From Cryptomeria japonica (taxonomy: Eukaryota > Streptophyta > Pinopsida > Cupressales > Cupressaceae), in NCBI RefSeq assembly GCF_030272615.1, contig NC_081406.1, positions 245,081,218-245,141,217 on the forward strand: 60,000 nucleotides of DNA, read 5' to 3'. This document shows, piece after piece, positions 33,401-45,866 of this stretch (positions within the stretch are counted from its first letter, which is position 1; the number at the start of each line of letters is the position of its first letter). Made by a program: the position numbers and the translations under genes. The notes under the pieces are model-generated. The model did no database searches. It was given only the letters and a program-made list of their open reading frames with translations, and had not been told where the DNA came from.

Positions 33401-33606
33401 TTTAAGATTCAATATTCTATCATATGTAGTCAACCTTGATGTGATGCAATAAAAAGAGAGGACTTATATATGTAATAAGTATAAACCAATTTATACCGAT
33501 AAAAAAAAAAAAGGTAAAAACCAATTTATAATAAATTACATTCATTCATATATACACATTCATTGCATCATATAGTCATATACTTTTATAGCTTGCATGT
33601 ATTATA
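27436..33606. other. AT-rich stretch without a recognisable gene
   Basis: I found no long ORF, RNA gene or mobile element with ends. A local duplication lies at 28122-28153 and 28154-28186 (ACGCACATCATAC...GAGTTTTCC). Old, diverged repeats are likely but cannot be named. Confidence 0.6.
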
Positions 33607-33645
33607 GGGTACGTGCACCAAGATGGTGAATAGAAAAGTGGCCAC
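33607..33645 (+). repeat. terminal motif X, copy 1
   Basis: Begins GGGTACGTGCACCAAG and ends AAAAGTGGCCAC. Closely matches copy 3 at 46826-46865 in the same orientation and copy 2 at 46685-46733 inverted. Confidence 0.75.
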
Positions 33646-33759
33646 ATGCAAAATAAAATGAAATTTTTGATAACCCATGGGTGTTCTGGAAATTAAAAAA
33701 ACAATTAAAAAAACAAAAATTTTATTATATTTTATAATAAAAAATCAAAAGTTCCTCAA

Positions 33760-33857
33760 AACCCGTACAAGTTTTGAGGAATAGTATACTCTTTAGAAAC
33801 CTACAAGTTGTGCAAAACTAGAAGTTTTTGTCTTAGTTTTGCATATCCTGTACGGGT
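33760..33857. repeat. diverged Y palindromic units (left)
   Basis: AACCCGTACAAGTT at 33760, AACCTACAAGTTGT at 33798 and ATCCTGTACGGGTT at 33844. They resemble the AACCCGTGCGGGTT centres of the 49-bp array at 45608-45866, with spacing 38 and 46 bp. Confidence 0.6.
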
Positions 33858-33885
33858 TATATAGAACTAGGAACCAAATAAGAAG

Positions 33886-33888
<3 letters not shown>

Positions 33889-33939
<51 letters not shown>

Positions 33940-34426
33940 GGAGTAGGAAGAGAGGGATAGAATAGGATAAGGAGAGGGGGAGGGAGAAAGAGTTAGAATA
34001 GGGGATAGGAAGAGAGGGAGAGAATAGGTTAAGGAGAGAGAACAAGATATATAATAGGATAAGGAGAGGGGAAGGGAGGGAGATTGGGAAAAGGATAAGG
34101 GGAGAGGGAGGGAGAGTTAGAGATAGAGAGAGAAGGGGATAGGAAGAGAGAGAGGGAGAGAGATAGAGACAGAGATAGAGACAGAGGATAAGGAGAGGGG
34201 GAGGGAGGGATATTGGGAAAAGGAGAGGAGGAGAGGGAGAGGGAGAGAGATAGAGAGAGAAGGGGATAGGAAGAGAGGGAGAGAGATAGGGATAGGAAGA
34301 GAGAGAGAGAGAGAAGGGGATAGGAAGAGAGGGAGAGAGATATGGTTAGGAAGAGAGAGAGAGAGAGGGAGAGAGAGAGAGAGATAGAATAGGATAAGGA
34401 GAGGGGGGTGGAGGGAGAGCGAGAGA

Positions 34427-34473
<47 letters not shown>

Positions 34474-34538
34474 GGAGGGGGTAAGAGAGAGAATACAAGA
34501 TATTGGGAAAAGGAGAGAGGGAGAGGGAGAGAGAGGGA

Positions 34539-34599
<61 letters not shown>

Positions 34600-34600
34600 G
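33889..34600. repeat. GA microsatellite and GA-rich array 1
   Basis: Pure (AG)n at the left, about 34431-34462 and 34546-34596, joined by irregular GGGAGAGGG, GATTGGG and GATAGG segments. The long ORFs it creates on both strands are artefacts of two-base repeats. Confidence 0.95.
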
Positions 34601-36407
34601 CAGGAGCATCTAGTGAAGCTCATGGAGCACTTCATCAAATTTTGGTTTGAAATGACCTATGTTGGTCTCAATTGAATAATGGAATTATTTTATGTCCAAA
34701 GGGTTTTTTTAGTGTGTTTAAGTGTCTTTTGTGTCTTAGTTTTGTTGTTTGTTGAGTTTTTGGTCTATTTTTGGCCTTTTATGCTTTGTAAGCCTAGAAT
34801 GGGCAAAACATGGAAAAATGGTCAAAATAACTTATAAAGCCTTGTTAGGAATTGAAATATGTTTTTATGGTTATAGTAAACCATTTAACATAGTGGAGTT
34901 AAGTCTATTTGGCTCACAAGTCAAAAATGCTCATTGTACTAAAAATTATCAAAGTTGTCAAGCAACATTTTGACAATATTTGGAAAATTTATAAAAATAA
35001 GGCAAAAGGTGGTTATTGGTCCATACCTGGGCATGATTTGGGTGGTGAGTGTCTATTTAAATCTTCACATGACTTTGTATCATTCGAAAACAAGAAGAAC
35101 TCAATACAAAAATTAAGATTTTTGTCACTTTTCTTGCATTTTTGCTCCATATGCTATAGCAGTCCGTACTTCCTAAGCATTTGGCTGTACCGTTTTCATT
35201 TGGGCAGTTGTGCCATGTTGTGTTAAATCTTTCTCACCTGTGTTTGTGTGCTAGTGTGAATTTTTAACATTGTATCAAAATTATTTTGTTTTAGCCCTGT
35301 TCTCGATTGAGTAAGGGTTTGGCTTCAACAATGGAAGCAACTTGATTTTCTTTGGCTCTTTCTCCATGGCCTCTGAGAGTCAAGCTTCTGTACATAGCCT
35401 TCTTGTATATACAAGTCTTTTTTTAATGGAAATGACAAATAAAATGGTTTTTGTTGCTTACTAGGCAAGCTCCTATAGCCCGACTAGTGAATTTTCATGG
35501 TGTAAGACAAAGCTTCTTTGCAAACCCCCACCAACTGGACCTCATTTTTGGTTTCCTAAGGTGGAATGAAGTTTGGATAGATATTTTAGACCAAATGGGG
35601 GGATGTTTTAATTAATAGTTTGTTGGAAATGCACTTTGAGTAGCCAAAGTGTTGAATACAATGATTTTTTAGCACTTTTCCTCTTGAAACTTAGTTACAC
35701 ATCAAGTGTTTGTCTTTATTATTGTAGGGAAGGAAGTTGGAAGGCTTCATAATGATGGTACAGACCTTCTCAAAATATTTGGTTGGTTGAAGAAGATTTT
35801 GGAATGGTGATAAGGTGTTTGAAGACTCACAACCCTTGAAAACCCTTGTTTTTAGGCACATTTATATGACAACAATTGTACGGTCTTGTTAGACCTCCTC
35901 ATAGAAAAAAATTGAAATATCTCCATAAAGGGTATCTAGATATGTAAGGGTTTCATGAAGTGTTTTGGCAATTTGTGGAGTTATAAGCGTTTTAGCAGTT
36001 TTGGAGGGCTAATTGGGGCTCTTTCCTTGTAGCCCTATTTTGAGCTTTTCTTCAAATCAGGTAAGAATAAAATTGAATAGATCACCAAACCAAGTTGAAA
36101 TAAGCCTAATAGGATGTTAGACAATGCCCTAAACCTCCTGCAACTCTTGGTGAGTGATTTTGGTGTTTGGAGTTAGGAAGCAAAGCTGCACTTTTGTGAG
36201 TCTTGAGAGCAAGTATGAATGAAAATAAGAACTAACATGGTAGGAAAATCTTAGGGTTGGTATGAAGCATAGAGAAGGAAATACATCAAAGAAATAGTAC
36301 CGTAACAAGTGGCAAAACCTTCAACAATCACCTTTGAGTGAAATTGTAAGCCAAATTGATTACAAACACACAATATGAGCCAATTTTTGAGTTTCTCTCT
36401 ATCAGAG
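34601..36407. other. unique stretch between GA arrays, no gene recognised
   Basis: Only short ORFs, such as 34749-34973 and 34909-35226, with no domain I recognise. Moderately AT-rich. Confidence 0.5.
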
Positions 36408-36427
36408 AGAGTAGGGGGAGAGGGGGT

Positions 36428-36478
<51 letters not shown>

Positions 36479-36717
36479 GGAAAAGGAGAGAGAGAGAGAG
36501 AGAGAGGCGGATGGAGGGAGAGAGGGACAGAGAGAGGGAGAGAGGGAGAGAGGGAGATTCAAAAAAGAAGAGGCGGAGAGAGAGGGAGATTGTGTGTGTG
36601 TGTGTGAGTGAGAGAGAGAGAGAGAGTATGATAAGGAGATGGGGATGGAGGAAGAGGGAGAGAGGGAGATTAGGAAAAGTAGAAGGGGAGAGGAATAGAG
36701 AGGGAGATTGGGAAAAG

Positions 36718-36767
<50 letters not shown>

Positions 36768-36892
36768 TAAGGAGAGGGGGATGGAGGGAGAGGGGGAGAG
36801 AGGGAGACTGGGAAAAGGAGAGAGGGAGAGGGAGAGAGAGAGAGGGAGATTCTGAAAAGAGGAGGAGAGGGGGAAAGAGGGAGATTGGGAAA

Positions 36893-36949
<57 letters not shown>

Positions 36950-36974
36950 GGGGGGGGAGATGGATAGAGGGAGA

Positions 36975-37016
<42 letters not shown>

Positions 37017-37248
37017 GGGGATGGGGTAAGAGAGAGAATAGGAGATAGGAAGAGAGGGAGAGAATTGGATAAGGAGAGAGGGGAGAGAGGAGATTGGGAG
37101 AGAGGGAGAGAGGGAGAGGGAGGGCGGAGATGGGGGGAGAGAGAGAGAGAATAATATAAGATAATGAGAGGGGAGGGAGAGGGGGGAGAAGGAGAGGGAG
37201 GGGGAGAGAAATAAAGAGAAGGGGGAGAGGATGAGAATAGGATAGAAT
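36408..37248. repeat. GA microsatellite and GA-rich array 2
   Basis: Same type as array 1, with pure runs near 36427-36475, 36718-36765 and 36891-36945 and a short (GT)n at 36591-36605. Copia-E interrupts it at 37249, and the GA run continues at 45396. Confidence 0.95.
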
Positions 37249-39786
37249 TGTTAGGTCCCGGAGACAACTGAGAGGGGGGGTGAATCAGTTGTCTAATAAA
37301 TTCAAACCAAAAACTAATTAACCAACGTAATGCTTAATACCAGTAAATCAGTTAAGTATGCTGGTAGACAGTGTTAACAGTAAATTGCTATACTGGTAGG
37401 GATTAATGCATGAAACATAAACATAAAGTCATCCACAACACATAACACCAATATTTGTACGTGAAAACCCTGTAAGGGGAAAAACCACGGTGGGAAACCT
37501 TACCCACAATCAGATGATACTACTGCAGATAGTAAATGTACATAAATGGGGTCTGCACATGCAGAAAGGCCAATAGCTTAGAGCTCACTACTCAATCACA
37601 AAATGGGAGTCACACTGACTACAGTTGGATGGTTAAATCCAATAAGAATGTGTAAACATATAAAAATGACCATATTCCTAAATGAATATTTTATGTTCAT
37701 TTCTCTATTTGATTAAATCCAATTTGATTAAATTATCCACATTCCTCTATTTAATTAAGTAAATTACTCAATTTATTTAAATTAAATTCACTATACCCAT
37801 TTAATGAATAAATCATTTTATTCAATTAAATTCCCCCTACCCACTTTTAATTAAATTCAAATTTAATTAAATAGTTATCTTAAATTGAATAAATCTAATT
37901 TATTTAATTTCCCCGAATTGCAACCAAATTGAATTAAATTACTTTATTTCAATTAAATCCTATTATCCCTCCATCCACTTGCAAAATCCCAAACCCCTTC
38001 CTAATCCCTTCTAGAATCTTCTAATCACTTCTAATTAACCTAACCCCTCCTCTAAACTTTGTCACATCCCTAAGTAAAGGGAAGTCACTTCTCAAATTCC
38101 TCAAAGTCTTTGATAACCATTAAAGGCTTCAAGTCTTCAACCACTAAAATCCTCAAAGTCTTTGATAACCATTGAAGGCTTTCAACCTTCAACCACTTAA
38201 TCCCCAAAGTCTCCAATAACCATTAATGGTTAACTCAAACCCTCCTACATGGTTAAAACATTTTTTTTGACTCAACCTTCATCCAACCCAAGGGTCTCAT
38301 CAAACCTTTAATGCTTTGACCATGATTATCTCTTAATCATTTGCACAAAGGTTTATCCTTGGATTAACTCTTAATCCAGTAGGTAAGCCTAGCTTAGACT
38401 TGACCCTTAGCCTCTAGATAACCATGAGGTCTTCTCAGGCCTTTAATGCCTCCAACCCCTTCTCTCAACCCAACCCTATGTTGACACTTGTCACCATTTC
38501 ATTGGTGCAAATTGTGCACATGGATCCCCAACTTTCAAACTCAACCCTTGATTGAATCTTTCAATCCTGACCATCCATTGCCCTGTTTGTGCTATAAATA
38601 GAGCTCTCATTCCTCCATTTTAATCATCCTTCAAATTTGTAGCATCACACTTATGCTCAAATACATTCAAGCTTTCATTTCATATGCTCATCATTTAGCC
38701 TCTCTTTAAATCAGGAATTAGACTAAAAATGCATGTTTAGAATAATTTCTTTATCATTTTAGTTCAATCATAGACTAAATATAGTATACTAGGATAGTAT
38801 TCATACTAATCTTATCATCTTATCATTTAGTTTATTGCATTTTAAAATCATACATAGCTTATAACACATTTCATTCTAAAAATCTATCAGAGCATTCCTC
38901 GTTCTTGCATTTGCCATCCCTAAACCATTTTGCTCAGTGATCTGAGAGCAAAAACATTGGTTTGAGGGACATTGTGAGATAGAGAACCATGGGACCCTCC
39001 TTGGGAAGCTGAGTAATACGTTATTACTCCATAGCTTGCATCAAGACGTCCTCTGTGTGTGTGTGGACTAGTATTTTGAAATATTTTCACATATTTAGTT
39101 TTATTAGCCCACTTTTCCCGCATACAGAATTTACTGCACAAAATAGCATCTTCATATGCTGGATTTAGTACTGGTGTAATGCTGATATGCTTCTACAAAA
39201 ACCTAACTTTACCTTCAAATGATGTCTTCATGTATATCCCTACTTGATCTCGCATATACCTTCACTCAATTCTTTTCCACATTCACATTTGATCTTACAA
39301 ATAAGATCTTACATTTATACCATACCCTAAGACCAATTTTAGTAGGTCGGCTCTACAAGATATTACAATAAAACATTTTCATACAATATAATATCTGATG
39401 CAATAACTGATTTAAACATGTCGGCTAAATGCATTTACAACAATAATAAATCATCTCCATAGCATGTCATGCTGATCTGGAAAAGATAAACCTATCGGTG
39501 TAACCCTAGATAACCTGGACCTATTTGCCGGTAAAAGCAAATATGCAAATATGAATATACCAATGATTAATTCTTCAAAACAAAGTATCCACACGATGTC
39601 TTTGACATTACCAAGTGTCTTCCATATCATTCCAGGTACCGATGAACATTATATCCTGCTGGTGAACCATATACCAGTAATTGTTGCACAGTTTACTTGC
39701 TTGCCAGTGAATGTTGTTGGATCTTCAAAGTGCTTGTATTCAGTAGGTGTTGACATCAATGAAAAAACCATACCAAAATACCAACA
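37249..39786 (-). repeat. 3' LTR of Copia-E, with a nested solo LTR
   Basis: Ends TGTTAGGTCCCGG and ATACCAACA match the 1060-bp 5' LTR. The extra 1.48 kb is the insertion at 37651-39126. Confidence 0.95.
37646..39131 (+). repeat. solo LTR (Gypsy type) inside the Copia-E 3' LTR
   Basis: LTR 37651-39126, TGTAAACATAT to CCGCATACA, flanked by GAATG (37646-37650) and GAATT (39127-39131). The empty site is visible in the other LTR near 44736. GATCTGAGAGCAAA near its right end also occurs in the Gypsy-F LTR, suggesting a related family in plus orientation. A 52-bp tandem unit (TCAAAGTCTTTGATAACC) starts at 38101, 38153 and 38204. Confidence 0.8.
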
Positions 39787-40120
39787 ATCTCTCCCTTTGG
39801 CATTGATGGCAACACAAGATGGAAAAACCATCAAAGTGCCAAAACAGAAATGCCAAATACCAAAAACCAATAATCTCCATTTCTCCCCCTGGGAGCAACA
39901 TGTGTTTATCCAAAGATTTATTTTCAATGCCAATCTCTCCTTAAAGGATAATGTGTTTTTCCATAGATATCTCTCCCCCTTTGACATCAAATGCCAAAGT
40001 TACAAAAGACAAGTTCATACAAAATACCAACTACTCCCCCTAAGAAGTAGCTTCCTCATCAAATACCGGGATAAAGAATTGTCTTTTTAATTATGTCGGT
40101 TGATGACAATCATCAACTAT
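39787..40120 (-). other. 3' untranslated region and polypurine tract of Copia-E
   Basis: PPT (minus strand CCAAAGGGAGAGAT) at 39787-39800 next to the LTR. Upstream purine runs near 39882-39893 and 39971-39980 parallel those of Copia-1. Confidence 0.75.
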
Positions 40121-43100
40121 CTAAGTCTCTACCGGTGGTGGTATGACTCCGAGCTGATCTCTGAGATATTCAAAAGTCTCCTTAGGTAAAGGTTTTGTGA
40201 AAATATCTGCAAGTTGTTCTTTAGTACTCACATAAACCAGTTTTATCTCCTTTTCTTCAACTTTTTCCCTTAGAAAATTCAGTTTGATAGAAACATGTTT
40301 TGTTTTAGAATGTAATACCGGATTCTTAGATATATCAATTGCTGCAGTGTTATCACAGTATATAGTAATGGGTTCCTTGCATTTTACCTTTATGTCTTTC
40401 AACATTTGCTTAAGCCATAATACCTGTGTACAGTTAGTTGTTGCTGCAACATATTCTGATTCTGTTGTTGATAAAGATGTACAACTCTATTTTGTACTCA
40501 ACCAAAAAACTAATCTCTTTCCAAGAAAGAATGCTCCTCCAGTGGTGCTTTTTCTATCATCTACATCTCCTGCCCAATTTGCATCTGTGTATGCACATAG
40601 GTCAAAATTTTCATCTTTAGGATACCATAATCCAAGATTTGCTGTGCCTTGTAAGTACCAGAAAATCCTTTTTACTGCTGATTCATGATTTTCCCTAGGA
40701 TTACTCTAAAATCTAGAAACAATACATATTGCATTCATAATATCAAGCCTGGTTTGTGTCAAATACAGTAAACCTCCTATCATATATTTGTATCCAATTG
40801 GATTAACAGGTGTTGATTCATCCCTTTGAGATAATTTGTCATTTGTAGTCATAGGTGTGCTTACCAGTTTAGAGTTCTCCATCCCAAATTTCTTTAGTAA
40901 TTCTTTCAAGTACTTGGATTGACTCAAAAATATACCTTTATCAGTCTGAGAAATCTACAAACCTAAAAAGAATTTTATTTCTCCAATCATAGACATTTCA
41001 AATTCTTGCTGCATTTTAATAGAAAATTCCTTACATAATCCATCTTCTCCTCCAAAGATTATATCATCAACAAATACTTCAATAATCAAGATGTCATTAT
41101 TTGTTATTTTGTAATATAAATTGCTATCTGCATTTCCTTTAGTAAAACCAATCTTCAAAAGATACTTATCCAACCTTGCATAGCAAGCTCTTGGGGCTTG
41201 TTTCAATCCATACAGTGCTTTTCTTAACCTGCAAACCATATCATTGTCATCTGTCAAAGAAAATCCATCAGGTTGTTCAATATATACTTTTTCTTCAAGA
41301 TCTCCATTCAAAAATGCACATTTAATATCCATTTGATAAACTTTGTAGTCCTTGTGATCTGCAAAAGCCAAGAATAATTTAACTGCCTCAATTCTGGCTA
41401 CCGATGCAAAGGTTTCATTGTAATCAACTCCTTCTTTCTGAGAATATCCCTTACACACTAGTCTTGCTTTATTTCTGACAACCTTACCATCTTCATTAAG
41501 TTTGTTTCTAAATACCCATTTAGTTCCAATTACATTTTTATCTTTAGGCTGGGGAACTAATGTCCAAGTATTATTTTTCTCAATTTGTCCTAATTCTTCT
41601 TCAATAGCTTTAATCCAAAATTTATCTTCACATGCCTCATTGATAGATGATGGTTTAATTTAAGAAATAAGACATACCTCTTCATTTGCCAATCTTCCTC
41701 TTGTCATAACTCCTTTAAATTTGTTTCCAATTATCTGATCTTCAGAATGATTCAATCTTACATACCGAGGTGTCTTAGTTTGCTATTGTTCTTCAATTAT
41801 TGTGGAATCTTCTGATGATACCGGGGTAACTGGATCTTCATTCTGTACCAGTGGATTCAGTATAGGTTCATTTGTCACAATTTCTATTGCCAGTTCGGAG
41901 TCTATATATCTTGAAGTTCCTTTGAATTGTTCACCAATCTTTACATTTGTACTCTCAACAATTTTCTGCAATCTTTTATTAAAACATCTATATGCCTTGC
42001 TCTTAGATGAATAACCAAGAAATATTCCTTCATCACTTCTAAGATCAAATTTTCCAATATACTCATCTCTTCTAATATAACATTTACTTCCAAAAATTCT
42101 GAAATACTTAAGAGTAGGAGTGTTACCAAACCATAGTTCATGAGGGGTCTTACCGGTTTCACCTTTGATGTGAACTTTGTTGAATGTATAGACAGCAATG
42201 CTAACTACCTCTCTCCAATACACATGTGGTAGATTTTCTTCTGATAACATACTTCTAGCTGCATCTGAGATAGTTCTATTTTTCCTTTCAACAACTCCAT
42301 TCTGTTGTGATGTCCGAGGTGCTAATAACTGTCTTCTAATTCCATTCACTTCACAAAATGTATTAAAGTTCTTAGATGTGAATTCTCCTCCTTGATCTGA
42401 TCTTAAACATTTGATTTTCTTACCGGTTTCATTTTCAACCATTGCTTTGAATAGTTTGAACTTTCCAAGTGCTTCTGATTTCTCTCTGAGAAAAGTAACC
42501 CAACACATTCTAGAATAATCATTAATAATTAACATGAAATATCTATCACCTTGTAAGCTTCTAGTTCTAGCTGGACCACATAAATCAGTGTGAATTAAAT
42601 CAAGAGCATTATTGGATTTTTCTGGAATACTTTTGAACCTAGCTCTAAGTTGTTTTCCAAATTGACATTCCTTACAAATTGTATTATGAGGTTTCACAAT
42701 TTTAGGTAGATCTCTAACTGCCTTAGAAGTACTGATTTTTACCATGCAATCAAAGTTTACATGACATAATCTCTTATGCCATAACCAACTTTCATCTATA
42801 TGTGCAATTAAGCATGCCTTTTCACTGTTATTCAAATGAAAGATATTGCCTCTAGTCTGATTACTGGTTGCAATTTCCAAACCAATTCTATTCATGATTT
42901 TACATTTTCTATTTTTAAATTGTAACTGAAATCCCTTCTCAACTAATTGACCAACACTTCAAAGATTATACTTTAATCCTTCAACATAGTAGACATTGTC
43001 AATGTTATGCTTACCATCAAGAGATATTGAACCCTTACCTTTGATTGAATAGGCTTTGTCATCTCCAAATCTTACTAAACCTCCATTGTATTCTTGAAAG

Positions 43101-44274
43101 TTCAAGAATTTACCTTTGTCTCCAGTCATATGATGTGAGCATCCTGAGTCAATGATCCATTCATCCTTTGCTTCAACTTTAGCTGCCAGGGCTTGTTCTA
43201 CCGATTGAGGAGTAGGTGCCGATTGATCTTCTGTTATAGCAACAAAAACCCATCCGTTGTTTGTTGGATCCTCATCAAAATCATCACTCGCACCTTCATC
43301 AACAATGTAACAAGATTTATCTTTGTTCTTTTTAAATCTGTATCTTTGATATTCAGGATTAGGCTTGTATGTTCTTCTATCTTCTTCTCTTAGTCTAGCA
43401 TGTCTATCAGGGCATCTTGAAGCCATATGACCAATCTTGTTGCATTTAAAACATTTAAAGGGTGATTTACCTTCATACTTACTTCTAATTGGACCTTTTG
43501 GCATTTTTCTTGCAAATAATGCTTCAAGTTCTTCAAGCTCTACATTCTCCTTTCTGGATTCTTCAAGTTCTCTTTTATAAAAGGCTCTCCAGTCTGATTT
43601 GTCAAATGATGGAGCAGATGATGTTGATGCTTTAAAGGCCAAATCTATCTTTATAGTAGCAATAGGACCAAATTCCTTAATTTCAAAAGCTGAAAGTTTT
43701 CCAATCAATGTATCCCTAGTTACTGATGTATTAGGCATTGTTCTCAACTCATTTATAGCAATAACCTTCATTTTATATGGCGGTGGCAAACCTCTTAAGT
43801 TTTTTGAAACAATTTCATCCTCACTCAAGGTTCCTCCACAACATTTAATACACAAAATAATTTCATTCACTATTTCCATAAAGCAGAAATCCTTTCATCT
43901 TCTTCCATTTTCAAATGTTCATACTTGACTTAGAAGCTTTCAAGTTTTGCAATTTTGATTGTGAAATATCCTTCATTCAGTGTTTCCAAGTGATCCCAAA
44001 TAGCTTTAGCAGTAGATCTATCTAATAATCCCATGATTTGCTAATCTGATAATGCACTCAAAAGTGCTTCTCTTGCTTTGCAATCATTCTCTTCATCTTT
44101 AGCTAAGGTAGTTGGAGCAGTCTGACCAGTTACAGCAGTAGTATAACCATTCTTAGTAACTTCCCAGATGTCTTTACCAGTGCAATTCAGATGTGTCTCC
44201 ATTCTGATCTTCCATATCCCATAGTTGGTTCCATCAAGTTTAGGACTGTCCTTCCTGAAATAATTAGTAGACAT
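40121..44274 (-). pseudogene. Gag-Pol polyprotein of Copia-E (broken)
   Basis: Same domain order as Copia-1, read on the minus strand: Gag from 44274; zinc knuckle CFKCNKIGHMASRC near 43450; protease WIIDSGCSHHM near 43150; pre-integrase WLWHKRLCHV near 42780; integrase with HTDLCGP, RSDQGGEF and VVERK; reverse transcriptase with [12 protein letters not shown] and FVDD near 41070; RNase H ending DIFTKPLPKE near 40190. A 1-nt deletion near 43878 shifts the frame relative to Copia-1. In-frame stops include 42959-42961 (TGA), just below 41783, near 41660, just below 40955, just below 40706, and TAG at 40487-40489. Most of these stand at Gln codons of the sister copy. The stop at 40487-40489 is shared with Copia-1. 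Confidence 0.95.
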
Positions 44275-44316
44275 TGGATCTCCTCAAGTTGTTAAACTTC
44301 TGCAAAAGAGGACTAG

Positions 44317-44328
44317 GCTCTGATACCA
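44317..44328 (-). other. primer-binding site, initiator tRNA-Met type (Copia-E)
   Basis: TGGTATCAGAGC on the minus strand, two bases after the LTR end. Confidence 0.9.
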
Positions 44329-44330
44329 AT

Positions 44331-45390
44331 TGTTAGGTCCCGGAGACAACTGAGAGGGGGGGGGGGTGAATCAGTTGTCTAATAAATTCAAACCAAAAAC
44401 TAATTAACCAACTTAATGCTTAATACCAGTAAACTAGTTAAGTATGCCAGTAGACAGTGTTAACAGTAAATTGCTATACCAGTAGGGATTAATGCATGAA
44501 ACATAAACATAAAGTCATCCACAACACATAACACAATATTTATACATGGAAACCCTGTAAGGGGAAAAACCACAGTGGGAAACCTTACCCACAATCAGAT
44601 GATACTACTGTAGATAGTAAGTGTACATAAATGGGGTCTGCACATGCAAAAAGGCCAACAACCTAGAGCTCACTGCTCAATCACAAAATGGGATTCACAT
44701 TGACTACAGTTGGATGCTTAAATCCAATAAGAATGTACTGCATAAAATAACATCTTCATATGCTAGATTCAGTACTGGTGTAATGCTGATATGCTTCTAC
44801 AAAAACCTAACTTCACCTTCAAATGATGTCTTCGGGTATATCCTTGCTTGATCTTGCATATACCTTCACTCAATTCTTTTCTGCATTCACATTTGATCTT
44901 ACAAATAAGATCTTACATTTATACCATACCCTAAGACCAATTTAAGTAGGTCGGCTCTACAAGATATTACAATAAAACATTTTAATACAATATAATATCC
45001 GATGCAATAACCGATTTAAACATGTTGGCTAAATGCATTTACAACAATAATAAATCATCTCCATAGCTTGCCATGCTGATTTGGAAAAGATAAACCTGCC
45101 AGTGTAACCCTAGATAACCTAGACCTATTTACCGGTAAAAGCAAATATGCAAATATGAATATACCAATGATTAATTCTTCAAAACAAAGTGTCCACACGA
45201 TGTCTTTGACATTACCAAGTGTCTTCCATATCATTCCAGGTACTGGTGAACATTATATCCTGCCGGTGAACCATATACCAATAACTATTGCACAGTTTAC
45301 TTGCTTGCCAGTGAATGTTGCTAGATCTTCAAAGTGCTTGTATTCAGTAGGTGTTGACATCAATAACAAAACCATACCAAAATACCAACA
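44331..45390 (-). repeat. 5' LTR of Copia-E
   Basis: 1060 bp, plus-strand ends TGTTAGGTCCCGG and ATACCAACA. Same family as the Copia-1 LTRs. The purine block GAGAGGGGGGGGG differs in length from that of the 3' LTR. Confidence 0.95.
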
Positions 45391-45393
45391 AGA

Positions 45394-45395
<2 letters not shown>

Positions 45396-45447
<52 letters not shown>
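45396..45447. repeat. GA microsatellite 3
   Basis: Nearly pure (AG)n. Probably the right half of array 2, split by Copia-E. Confidence 0.95.
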
Positions 45448-45451
<4 letters not shown>

Positions 45452-45607
45452 GCATGTATACAAACATATATACATATATCTATATTAATATATGTATATA
45501 TAATTATAGATATGCATATATACATACACAAAACATATTATATATGTATGTTTGTACATATGTGTAGTAAATTCTAAGTTTACAAGCATACATTATTATG
45601 TCTTCAT
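45448..45607. repeat. TA/ATG-rich simple sequence
   Basis: ATATATACATA-type low-complexity DNA, no gene. Confidence 0.7.
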
Positions 45608-45866
45608 AACACGTACGAGTTTTTTGAAACACAAAATAATGATTTTATTTCTACATAACTCGTATGGGTTATGTAAAACTATGAATAGTACTTTGTGTTT
45701 TTCAAAACCCGTGCGGGTTATTGAGAACTATGAATAGAACTTTTTTTTTTTCAAAACCCGTGCGGGTTATGAAGAATCATGAATAGTACTTTTTGTTTTT
45801 CAAAACCTGTGTAGGTTATGAAGAACTGTGAATAGTACTTTTTGTTTTTCAAAACCCGTGTGGTTT
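45608..45866. repeat. 49-bp minisatellite with palindromic centre (Y units, right)
   Basis: Six centres start at 45608, 45657, 45706, 45755, 45804 and 45853, exactly 49 bp apart. The clean form is AACCCGTGCGGGTT, two 5-bp arms (AACCC/GGGTT) around GTGC; the outer units are mutated. Between centres the text ATGAATAGTACTTTTTGTTTTTC repeats in part. Confidence 0.9.

Larger units (their letters stand above)
37244..45395 (-). mobile_element. Copia-E: complete Ty1/Copia element with TSD AGAAT
   Basis: Element 37249-45390, flanked by AGAAT at 37244-37248 and 45391-45395 and sitting inside a GA microsatellite. It is the same family as Copia-1: the LTR starts TGTTGGTATTTTGG, the Gag starts MSTNYFRKDS, and pol is highly similar throughout. 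The 3' LTR is lengthened by a solo LTR. The two LTRs differ by about 4% in the first 160 bp by eye. Confidence 0.95.

Noticed and set aside
34117-37267. Long ORFs of Ser-Leu or Arg-Glu dipeptides in the GA arrays
   Set aside because: They are translations of (GA)n/(CT)n; any frame is open in a two-base repeat. No coding signal.
45452-45540. TATATA-rich segment as a promoter
   Set aside because: Simple-sequence DNA beside a GA tract, with no gene downstream.
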